64,000 nt of DNA from Microvelia longipes (lineage: Eukaryota; Arthropoda; Insecta; Hemiptera; Veliidae), in assembly GCA_018340805.1 (NCBI GenBank), contig JACMZG010001914.1, positions 20,805,970-20,869,969 on the forward strand, in the 5' to 3' direction. Positions 54,575-64,000 of this stretch are shown here, piece after piece. The translations under genes and the position numbers were made by a program. Below the pieces are notes generated by a model. That model did no database searches. It worked only from the letters and a program-made list of their open reading frames with translations, and was not told the origin of the DNA. Position 1 is the first letter of the stretch; every line of letters begins with the position of its first letter.

Positions 54575-57040
54575 CTTTTTCATTTGCTGAATATAAAATT
54601 TTGGGAACTTTAGAAGTTCTACGCAAGAAGTTTAGAAGTATTTTTTTCGGTTATTTTTGGCTTAACCTCAAAAATTTTTATTTAAAGATCTTTGAGTATA
54701 ACATTTATTTCTAGCCTTACAAAGAATGACCCTTTTAGTAGTAGTATATTAATAAACTCAAAATTTAAGTCTATTAATATTTAATAATATACATGATTTT
54801 ACGTATTGTCTGTATTAAATAAATACATCAAAATGGCTTGGATTACTTTCTAAAAAGCCCTTTGAGGCCAAGTTTTTACAAAATGTTGTTTTAAACATGT
54901 TGTTAAAATTATTATTTGTTAGAATAATAGCAGTCATATTAAAGAAAAGCATGAGAAAATTTTTGATGTGACGAACCATCTAAGTTTTACTTATGTATTT
55001 ATAATAAAAAAAGTAACGGAAATGCGTCCAATTAATTAAATAAATAATCAAATATAAAGACATAAAAAATATTATAAATTATTATTCAACTATTGAATAA
55101 AAATATTGGGGGAAGTTCAGGAGTTTTTAGGCCCCTACTCTTCCACTTCCCCAATTTGTATTAAATAAAGAAAAGATATTACAGTTTATATTAGGTATAT
55201 TAATTATAATAATTATAAAATTAACAATAGCAAAAACAAATATTAATTAAATCTAAAATTAGATTAGCAATAACTGTTACATTAATTAACATATTAAGTT
55301 TGTATTGCACGTGTATATAGATTAGTAGAAGTCAAAGAATACAATTAATATACTGGTAAGAAAATATAATGAATAACTAATAATAACAATTAACAAACAA
55401 ATAAGAAGTCATTTTGTCTAATTATCAGAACATAAAAACTAAATTATAAGAAAATAAAACATTGTATTCACGAAATAAAGTTGTACAGTAATAATTGTGT
55501 ATTATGTAATGTAATGTAATGTAATGTAATGTAAATGTAATTAGTAAATGTATTATTAATGTAATAGCATAAAATATAACTTTGATCAAATATATATTTA
55601 ATAAAACAAGGGATGAGAGAAGGTAAGCTATGAATTGAAAAAAAATTATTTAGATAATATCAAAATATTAACAAAGTTTGTTGTTTCAGATAAAGACACT
55701 CTCCTTATTTTTGGTTCTTAAGATCTAAGATGTCTTTCCCCTTTTAACCTCACCTCCCACCCATATCCACATTGCAATAATAAATTTGAGTTAAGTTTAT
55801 TTGCATACTGATGATAGATACTTCCCGAAACACGTCTGATTACTTGTATTTGTATTGTGATATTAGACAAAGTATAATATTTTTTTTTAAATTGTATTTT
55901 ATTTATTATATAAAATGTAAAATTATTTATCATGTTGTTAGAATTTTCATTTGTTGGGATAATTGCAGTCTAATACGTAAAATTAAAATGAAGCATAAGG
56001 AAATTTTTTGTGGTGACCAACAATCAAAATTTCACTTTTGTACATAACGTAAAATAATTATACAATCATGTTGTTAAACTTATTATTTACATCCCAGACT
56101 TATTTACCTTTTATATTGATGCATATTTCACCATGTTGCCCACCGAGAACTTATTTCTCAACGTATTGATATGTATAAACGAATGCAGTTCGTAATTACT
56201 TGAAACTCTCGCAATTAATTTTTTCTATGAAGTCCCGTAAGATAGAAAAGATTTTGTTTCTATTTTGGCACAAAATCTTAAGGCATCTAAAAATTATAGA
56301 AAAAACGTTTAATCTTACAGTAGACCGTCATTTATTTGAAACATATAAGATCAACATTTATTTTATTATTTATTATCCTTCAATATATTACAAAATTTAC
56401 GCGAGGAAAAAGCAACCTTTGACACTGTTAACGTTGGTCTCTATCTTTTCCTCTTTTAAAATTGAATTTATCCGTCGCACATCACCACTCTAACTAATTA
56501 TCCTGACAGGAAACCCCCTGTTTTTATATAACAAATGTATCGTGTCACTTTTTATTATAATAAAATGTAATATGTAATTTGTTTTATATAAATGCAAAAT
56601 AAAATGTTCTGAATAAATTTAATATCTTTGAATTTATTTGTAAATAAATATGCAAAATTTTTTGGCAAAAATAGTCTAGGAATTAATTAAACTGTGTTGA
56701 CCAAATGAAAATAATTGCTTTCCGAGAAAGGTAAGTTATATTTTTAATTGCGACAGTCCTGTTTTGATGTAGTTATTTACACATTAAGGGTAGGAAATAC
56801 TTTTGTGTGTAAAATATGTAGCATCGGAGATATTTCACCAAGAAAAGTAAAAGGCATTTGAGCAACAGTGTTGGGCTCAGGGTCTGGCTAATAACAACTA
56901 ATACCCCATCCTGTTCAACCTAGTCTGCAACCGTGACACATATTATTTCAGGCAAGATATTATTTTCAGCTACTTGGTTCCGCCGTGTTTCCCTTACGCG
57001 TCTAGAAAGGATGGTGATTTCACTCGGTGTGTAAGTGACA
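54575..57040. other. AT-rich stretch, probably containing a LINE or SINE tail
   Basis: 55470-55545 reads GAAATAAAGTTGTACAG and then (TGTAA)n, like a plus-strand retroelement 3' end; AT-rich sequence before it may be its 3' UTR. The frames 55718-55933, 55811-56047, 56200-56493 and 56920-57105 match no family. Confidence 0.45.
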
Positions 57041-57044
57041 TATC

Positions 57045-57190
57045 TATAGTAACACACATGGTAATTGTCAGTTGACAACGAGGAAAAGCAATGCGAAAGA
57101 GCCAATAAGTTAGGTTCTGGATGTTAACCACGCCCACAAATTTATATAAGACCAAACTCATTGGCCTTCAACTATATTTTTCTTCACTGT
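57045..57190 (+). promoter_or_regulatory. Promoter-like module, copy 2
   Basis: ACACACATGG, CAGTTGACAACGAGGAAAAG, GAGCCAATAAGTTAGG, CCACGCCCAC and TTTATATAAGACC in the order seen at 40325-40470. The TATA-like box (57140-57147) is followed about 30 bp later by TTCAACT. Downstream there is a hairpin CCACAGC-ATAAAG-GCTGTGG (57250-57269) but no convincing coding frame. Confidence 0.4.
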
Positions 57191-57194
57191 CAAA

Positions 57195-59155
57195 TGATTA
57201 TAATCGCGTGTAATAAAATAACGTGGTGTGAAAAGGACATTTCGGATCCACAGCATAAAGGCTGTGGTTCCAAAACAATGTCTAAACGAAAAAATAAAGC
57301 GATAACCATGAAGTTTTTTTATGGAATTTAATAAGGAAAACTCCCTTTTCATAATAATCATAATAAGTTCATTATTTATCATTAAACAATTTGAAACAGG
57401 CCTAATAACGAGTTACACTCAGTTATCAGTTAGTACATAATATGTATAGGCACACATAAGTAAATACTTTTGCGTATTTGATGAGATACGAGCGGTACAA
57501 TTACTAATCAATAAATAAAACAATAAAGCCCCTTGACCTACAAATTACTTGTAACCTAGCATCGCATTAAACACATACCAATAGCATCGCATAAAACCAC
57601 TACCAAGCTTTATGTTCTAATGTATAAACTCTCTATACGTATCCTAGATAAATTAATAAACACATATATATTTATTTATTCGTACATGAACGGACCTAGG
57701 TCTTTTTTGCAAAATACAATAAAATATTACACAAGTCAGATTGACTATTCTTTACATTCAAGTTATTATAGACTATTATAAATATATACACTATTATAGA
57801 CACAAACCTCTTAAACAAAATTTTATTATAAAAATTCAGAATAAATCAACTATTTAATTAATAAACAAAAGTCCCTTGTTCTATTTGGTACCATAACATC
57901 TAATTTTCATTTTATTTACGTCAAAATTTCGATTTAAGATATTTTGGACGTAAAAAGTCTGAAGTTAAATAGTTAGATAGCTCACTTATAGATCAAAAGG
58001 TTCTAAACAGACATTTCTGCCCATTTCATTTTGTATTTGAGAATAGCAATTCAATTATTTTGGGGAAAACGTACTATGGTATCTAAACTAACTACTCACG
58101 TTTATTTTTATTCTCCTTATCGTTTTACAGCGAAATGTTAAGATTTTTTAAGGCAATATCCAATTCCACCAAAATAGCGAACTCATACTGCACTTCCTGG
58201 TAGTAAAGTAGTTCAAAGTGCAAGTCTTATACTATAAAAGAGATGATAAAAGTAAGTACAGGAAGAGTTTTTATATAAACCCAATTTTACTTACCTAAAA
58301 GCAACGGGAAAACATCACAATAAATAAATAATGATACTCAATTTTTTCATTAACTATTCCCGTGTTAGCACCTACCGATGCCAAAAATTTTAAAATAATT
58401 GGTGTCTGTATAAATATGTATTATGTATGTATTTATATTGATGTGCTCATGTATGTATACATTTTTTAAACACGTTATACATTCCGCTATTTTTCCAATT
58501 ATACGAAAAACTTGATGTCATTACAGGTTAACGTGGTCTACTAGTTATTTATGCACCAAGGAAGTAAAGAATGCTACTATTTCCCTGAGAAGTTAGTTGG
58601 TTCCTAAGGCGTAAGCCGAGGGAACCAAAGTATTTAATTTCCGATGCGAAGCCGAGGGAGTTATGACTATTTACTCCCGAGGCGAAGCCGAGGAAGGTAA
58701 TTGCGAGGGGGAAAATTACATTTTACTCCCAAGGTGCATACAAGATTTTATCTCAAGACATTGATTTTACTTAATAACGTTTTTTGTATTTTATTCCATT
58801 TTTTTCGATCGGACCCACTTATAAATTTAGGGGGCGCTTCATCCAAAAAAAAAATGTTCCAAACTACTTCCTTTGACCTGAAACGGATTTTGAGCCAATC
58901 ATTTTTTTTTTGTTGGGCCTCCCTAATACATTTTTGGGGTGCCACCACCCGGAATAATTTCAAAATTGATCGGTCATCTGTATAAATTTGGAGAATTTCA
59001 CTCCCCTAACTATTGAAATAATTGGCTAAAATAACTCAATACGAAACGTTTTTTATTCTCAAGGGAGAAAAAGTAACTTTTTCTCCCTTGGGAGTGAAAA
59101 GTCCTTCTTTACTCTCTAAAATCTATTCGATAAACTTTACATTATAAACTATCTG
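57195..59155. other. Stretch with repeats only
   Basis: 58595-58765 holds three boxes like GGCGAAGCCGAGGGA and is the inverted relative of 39060-39215. 59060-59090 is a perfect palindrome. The overlapping frames 58701-58985 (+) and 58748-58963 (-) are opposite strands of one another and match nothing. No gene recognised. Confidence 0.5.
59060..59090. repeat. Perfect 15-bp-arm palindrome
   Basis: CAAGGGAGAAAAAGT, one A, then ACTTTTTCTCCCTTG. No mismatch, one-base centre. Confidence 0.9.
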
Positions 59156-59159
59156 GAGA

Positions 59160-59420
59160 TAGTTCCGGGCAGCACAATGCCCTAAATCTAATTTTTGAGG
59201 CAAGTTTCATCTCTGTAGCATTTTCACAACAGAAAGTTTGACGAGACACAGACTCACACACACATAGTTACAGACAACATGGTGAAAACTATTAAGAACA
59301 TCATTAAATGCGAAACAGATGATTATGATGAAATCTTAGTTTCAGGTTTGTAAAGTGCACACAATGCGTTCTGTGTGCCTCACACCTGCGATATTGGGTG
59401 AGGAGAAGCCAAAACAGGAA
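59160..59420 (+). repeat. Dispersed repeat family 'R', copy 5
   Basis: TTCCGGGCAGCACAATGCCC start, ACACAGACTCACACACACAT, AAGAACATCATTAAATGCG, GATGAAATCTTAGTTTCAGG, then GGGTGAGGAGAAGCCAAAAC, matching the 10.4 kb copy's GGGTGAGGAAAAGTAAAAAC. Confidence 0.7.
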
Positions 59421-59649
59421 TCAAATTCTGTGAGCAATACCTCAATTCCTAAGTCATGCTAGAGCCATGGTCTTCTTAGTGATGACTAATGTTTTTCGAA
59501 GATAATTCGTGTTTAATTCTATTTGAAGAAACCATTAACAAATTAAACTGTTTGGTTAAAAATTAAATTATTTTATTTAATATAATACATAAAAATATGT
59601 TTATAACCCTGAGTTGAAACTATTTACTTTATAATTGATACGTATCCTT

Positions 59650-59846
59650 TTAAGAAGCCAATAATGCTCCTTCTGTCGTGATGCTGTTTAACTGTTGCAG
59701 GTTATCTGGATCTTCTTTTTCGTAGATGTGTTTATTCTTTATGGAGGATTCGGTATTTTTTGTTGCGTTGATGATAACTGGTAGATAATGTTGGTCTTGA
59801 GTAAGTCCCTTATGAAAGAATGTAGGTACAGATTTTGAGGGTGCTA
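59650..59846 (-). CDS. Probable 3'-terminal exon of an unidentified gene
   Basis: On the minus strand TTCTAACCTAAAATGCAG (branch-point-like and acceptor) is followed by 197 nt: two bases, 64 sense codons and a TAA. The peptide includes PSKSVPTFFHKGLTQDQHYL, then PVIINATKNT, EKEDPDNLQQLNS and TEGALLAS at the end. Codon and residue use look coding, unlike the AT-driven chance frames nearby. An AATAAA lies about 75 nt after the stop (59573-59578). I recognise no family and could not identify the upstream exon. The mucin-like gene at 60.69-60.98 kb ends its first exon in phase 0 while this exon needs phase 1, so they do not join directly. Confidence 0.42.
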
Positions 59847-60686
59847 CTGCATTTTAGGTTAGAACAACAAGGCTTGGTCGAGTTATTGCACTAAAAAACA
59901 AATAAATTTGATTTTTTAATGTACAAATATATTCATATAGTTTACCTAATAAATTGCATATTTATTGCTAACCCTAAATGTAAACATGGGAAATAGTAAC
60001 AAACAATCAAAACTAAAAAGCCAGAAGATAGAGAAAATATTATGTTTTTGAAGAGCGGTACATTCTAAAACAGAGCCAAGACATGACAAGAGGCTTTCGG
60101 TCTCTTGGCCGACGGTATCTGTTTAACGTACCTGCGTTTAGCGTATATTGTAGTAAATGTGCATTAAATTTTAGCCCTAGCAGATAACTTTTTAAGGTTT
60201 TGAATTGAAACCTTAACGTCCAAATTGAATTGAAAAGAGTTTATACTTTCCTTTTAGATTCATTTAGTTAGCCCTTTCTGAATCTACCTCTATAGTGGTT
60301 ATCTAACCTAGTAAATAGAGCTTGAATACTCGGTAATCTCTTAAAATACCAGTATATAGTTGTTTCCAAATGGGCATGACCAATTTATCAATCAATAACA
60401 GCTAGACCCTATTTTTCCAGACCATAGAAAGAGCTATACCTTTAGATATAGTTTTGGGTTTTTGTATCTATCTTTAAGGGGCATAATTTTATTTCTTTAG
60501 TTTGACCCTTGCCTTACTTACAGTCATCTGCTTGAGTTAATAACATATTATTCCCTCACTGATTTCCGGCCAACTGTCAACTTATCAAAACTGAAACTAT
60601 AATACTTTAGCTAATATGGTAAAGCACGTTAGGTGCAATCTTCCTCTAAGCAGATGATTAGCTACAGCTTTTATACTACTACAGCC

Positions 60687-60977
60687 TTAGCTATTGCTTT
60701 GATTTGGTAGCTGAGCTTTAAATAAGTTGAAAAGTAAAGCAAGTATAAAAATGAATATTAAACTTACTGCGTAGAGCCAAGTAGCGCACTTAGGAGCAGC
60801 TGTGGTTGCAGCAGGAGCAGCTGTAGTCGGAGCTTGTGTTGGTGCAGCTGTGGGAGCATCAGTAGGTGCAGCAGTAGGTGCATCAGTAGGTGCGCCAGTG
60901 GGAGCGTCAGAACTTTGTCCATTGATAGCAACAAATGCTAAAACGACTAAAACCAGAGATTTGACTAATGCGTTCAT
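60687..60977 (-). CDS. Small secreted or membrane-tethered mucin-like protein (APT repeats)
   Basis: The 96-codon frame starts MNALVKSLVLVVLAFVAING, a good signal peptide, followed by about 40 residues rich in A-P-T (DAPTxAPT repeats), the kind of tract that carries O-linked sugars, then PKCATWLYA. Such proteins are exported to cuticle, gut lining or cell surface. At codon 70 there is a strong donor, GCA|GTAAGT, and 57 nt later an acceptor, GCTCAG (60712-60711), before CTACC. This intron would be in frame: spliced, the protein is 77 residues ending LPNQSNS; retained, it has 96 residues with a hydrophobic segment VSLIFIFILALLFNLF. It could thus be secreted or membrane-bound. Promoter signals lie upstream. 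No specific family assigned. Confidence 0.72.
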   Translation of the reverse strand: MNALVKSLVLVVLAFVAINGQSSDAPTGAPTDAPTAAPTDAPTAAPTQAPTTAAPAATTAAPKCATWLYAVSLIFIFILALLFNLFKAQLPNQSNS

Positions 60978-61022
60978 GTTTAAAAAATTAAAAGCTAAAC
61001 TTTAAAATTTACTCGACGAAAG

Positions 61023-61060
61023 AACTGATGACATTGGCACAAAATTTGTCTTCTTTTATA
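61023..61060 (-). promoter_or_regulatory. TATA box and initiator of the mucin-like gene
   Basis: On the minus strand TATAAAAG (61060-61053) is followed by TCAGTT, the arthropod initiator, with its A at 61026, 34 bp after the first T of the TATA box. The predicted 5' UTR is about 49 nt to the ATG at 60977. Confidence 0.7.
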
Positions 61061-61064
61061 CTAA

Positions 61065-63999
61065 ATTTTAATCAAATTATTTTAAAAAAACGAGGTTAAT
61101 CAAAGAATATCTTAATCTATTAATAACTGAAAATATTATAATCTCAGTTTTTAGTACAAAACTTAATGAAACTTGAAAATATCCTAATTATATTGACAAT
61201 TTATAAATCGATAATTAAATTTATAAATAGTTCTAAACTAATTCCCAAACTTTTAAAACGTTGCGCAATTATACAGAAGATGTTTTTAAATTTTATTCCA
61301 ATGTATTTATTATTATTTATATTATTTAGAGACATATAAAATTTTGTTCATTTAAGAAATTCATATTTAGAAACCAAGTACTACACCGATTTCGGTATGG
61401 ATAATCCCCTTTTTCAAGGTGTCAATTAGACAAATTATTATTAATTTACCGTTGTGACGCATGAAACAGATTTCTGTTCTTTAATTTATTAATTTACAAT
61501 ATTGGGAATCATTAATTAAAGTATGACACCTATTAAACGATTAACGCGATGATAATAAATATCTCTATAATGCTTATTTCACTAAATTTTGTTTACACTA
61601 AGTAGCTGTAAAATTACATACAATAAACGTATGTAATTTTAACAGAGGTTCAAGTCCCATTGCGGACTTAATTTAAATTTGCAGTGACCCTAAATATCTA
61701 AATTTTTATCATTTGATACTACCGAGTTTTGCAAAGCATACATTTTGTCACACAACCATTGTGTCAACTAAATTGTTGTCTGAATTTAAAATAATATTTA
61801 ATCTTCATTTTTTTTTTAATCATGGATACAAGAATAATACCTGTAATTATTCTCATAAAAATTTATTTTTATGAGATATTTATTACTAAAAATGGGTACA
61901 GGATACCTCGGTACTTTTCCTTCTTATCTCATTTGCTAAGAGGAACCTCACTATATTGGATTTTAGACCATTTCGTACGTCTCCAAAAAAAAAGAAAAAC
62001 ACCTAGTTTATTCTAGGTGTTTCAGACTTCATTTTTATACTTTTATTTCAGTACGATTTCAGTCTCGCTTCGCTCGTTCTTAGACAGTAACAAAATTTGT
62101 TTTATTCCCTGCAGTCACTCATTCTTTATTTCGCGTTATATAATTTTTCGATATTTTTGCTAAGTCATTATTGTAAGTTAATGACTTCATATGAAAATAT
62201 TATTTCCGGATAAAAGTAAAATAGAAATTGGTGTTTGTACCGAGTTTAAATTCCTTAGCATAGATTCTTAGGGAGATATGAGGAGGAGGTGGATTAAATG
62301 ATATCTCACTCTCAAATAGATAGACAGAACATGTTGTAAAAACCACTCAGGATGTCTTAAAAAAATTGAAACGGTTGATTCATGTGAAATCCCAGTTTCG
62401 GATTTTTGGCGTATACACATCGTTCGATAAATACTAAAACAATGCTGATACTGACATGAAACTTGACATATTTGTTAATCTCATATCAGACTACATTAGT
62501 GGCAGATTTCAAATCGATCCCATCATTTTAGCTGAGTCAGTATTGAAGGTCAGTAAAATTCTGGAAAGCTCACTAGACCTAAACAGTATTTTTGTTTCTT
62601 AAAGTGTGTATCTCTATTGTATATTTTTTATGTTAAAAACTTAGAATTGGTTCAAAACTGATCCTTTAGACCTAGTTATGTTATCTGGAAAAAGGAATTA
62701 TGTATACCGTCAATTCGCTTTTTAAAGAATGTTAAACAAATTATTAACATATTTCTAAAATTAAATGAATAGCGTTAAATTTATGATTTTCAAAGCTGAA
62801 AATGAAAAGAAAAGTCATATTATTTTTTACCTGAAAAGAATAATAAAAAGAGAATTATATCTTTAGAAAATTTATATTTTTTATAAAAAAAGGTCGAAAA
62901 AATCAAAAGGTATACCCGTAGGTTTTAGCTCTCCTGGTAGGCCCTTCCGTTTAATTTATCGTAAAATTGTTCGATAAACTGGTTTTCGATTGGGAACAAA
63001 ACCATATTTCACGGCGTTCTTTTCCCCTATTTTCACGAGGCCATTTTCTTTTATTCTATTTGGATGATTTGGGTCGGTATATAATGTGGCGTTTGATGAG
63101 GTGCGAGATGCGGGGGTTTTGGTTTTCTACCGTTCAGCCTTCTCCCATTGTGCGTGACATTTGAACGATCTAAGGGCTTTTTGTATTATCTCCCTTTTTG
63201 TTTTCCTCTCCTTGTTCTATTCAATACCCAGTGTCCAAACAAGAAAATATCCCCTTAACTAAATATGTATAGAAAAAAATCTATAAAAAATAATTTAATT
63301 TATAGCTCATGGACAGTAATTATTAAAACTTAATTATTCATCATTATTATTATATAAAAACGATGAAGTACTGCCGTGATTACCGTAATTGAAATACGTG
63401 TATAATTAGAACAAAATAAAATGGTGAATTAAAAAAATTTCAGCCGTTTTGTTTTTGTAATTGAAAATGTAATTGAGAAGAAGAAGCAATATTTATTTTT
63501 GTTGTGTTCCTATGTTTGTTAAGTATTTATTGAGTTTAATTTAAGACAATGAGGATATATTTTTCTCTGATAAGTACTAGACTCTTTGTTACTAATTCCT
63601 CTTTGGGAAACCTTCAATTTTTGTTTTAGGTATAGAGTGCAAGGGATTGCATTTCATAATTATCCATGAGTAATCAATTAAATTATATTTAAGTATATTA
63701 AAATAAGAATAAGAGGCTCTTGGCACATTAGCTACTCCGCGGTTTCGCCCCCACAGGCTGAGGGGCAACGAGCAGAAGCACGCATCAAAAATTCGCTTAT
63801 CAAGTCCCACAGCCACGGGACTAAAATGTGACCTTGAAAGAGCTAAGGTGAACTGAGCGAGTCAGCAAGGCTAGTTATTAATACCTTCGGTACTACAATC
63901 ATCTCAAACAATTTGAAGATGAAAGCTAAAAAGTATCGCGTTTTAAAATCAGAACCTATAGGCTCGAGACCATAAAATCACCTCCCTGCAACATCAGAC
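61065..63999. other. AT-rich stretch to the end of the window
   Basis: 62310-62430 is copy 6 of dispersed repeat family 'R' (AAAACCACTCAGGATGTC). 62055-62070 has an isolated GTCTCGCTTCGCTCG box. 61640-61652 has GGTTCAAGTCC, a box B look-alike without a box A. The frames 61822-62016, 62967-63164 and 63592-63816 match nothing I know. No gene recognised. Confidence 0.5.
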
Positions 64000-64000
64000 C

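Noticed and set aside
56952..57030. Exon-like 79 nt with TTTCAG acceptor, one open frame and GTAAGTG donor, plus strand
   Set aside because: Isolated, no known motif, and next to a repeat-like module; too little to call.
58701..58985. 94-codon plus-strand frame overlapping a 71-codon minus-strand frame
   Set aside because: Both strands are open over the same stretch, it adjoins a repeat, and neither product resembles a protein family.
61640..61652. Box B-like GGTTCAAGTCC
   Set aside because: No box A or tRNA fold upstream.
63592..63816. Minus-strand 74-codon frame near a GC-richer patch
   Set aside because: Low protein likeness and no splice or promoter context.

Overview
This window looks like nuclear DNA of an animal, most likely an arthropod. 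It is strongly AT-rich, its genes have GT-AG introns, it carries LINE and Penelope-type retroelements, and its only clearly recognisable genes are two cytochrome P450s of the insect/arthropod CYP3-clan type. I cannot name the species. Most of the window is non-coding, and repeats of many kinds make up a large part of it.

Layout. 1-3.4 kb is a satellite array of five monomer types that share a GGCTCGCTTCGCTCGCC box; it is interrupted by one small retroelement-like insertion and one long palindrome. 3.4-4.1 kb holds a second satellite (about 287 bp period), and 5.1-5.6 kb a fold-back repeat. 5.9-24.3 kb is a tandem segmental duplication. Each unit carries one four-exon P450 gene on the minus strand (A: 9908-5886; B: 21210-16465) plus several kb of upstream DNA. 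Unit A was later invaded by about 2 kb of repeats (10.87-12.89 kb). Unit B was invaded by a 1.9 kb LINE with a visible target-site duplication (21.68-23.57 kb). A decayed LINE and satellite-like repeats lie between the units.

24.3-29.9 kb is gene-poor. 29.9-35.7 kb is dense in repeats: a Penelope-like inverted motif pair, a LINE tail, a 5S-rRNA-like element, a 148-bp tandem repeat, and a fold-back element with arms of about 280 bp. 38-52.8 kb holds scattered remains of LINEs and a Penelope element (with a GIY-YIG domain and a degenerate hammerhead-like motif), a tRNA-like relic, two more 5S-like relics, and one possible lysozyme-like exon at 42.9 kb. 53.56-54.57 kb is a GC-rich block with irregular short hairpins that I cannot assign. 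59.6-61.1 kb has two minus-strand coding signals: a 3'-terminal exon of unknown identity, and a small secreted mucin-like gene with a TATA/initiator promoter. The rest to 64 kb is AT-rich DNA with repeats.

How the genes relate. The two P450 copies are the only functional group. All exon boundaries and intron phases match. Their 3' ends (exon 3 to exon 4, including intron 3) are almost identical while introns 1 and 2 have diverged, which suggests gene conversion. Copy A is intact (514 residues). Copy B has a single-base deletion in exon 1. Both copies replace the usual oxygen-activating threonine of helix I by proline. I found no clearly new biological system. The least explained signals are the satellite's higher-order structure, the 5S-like repeat family, the GC-rich hairpin block, and the paired promoter-like modules at 40.4 and 57.1 kb.
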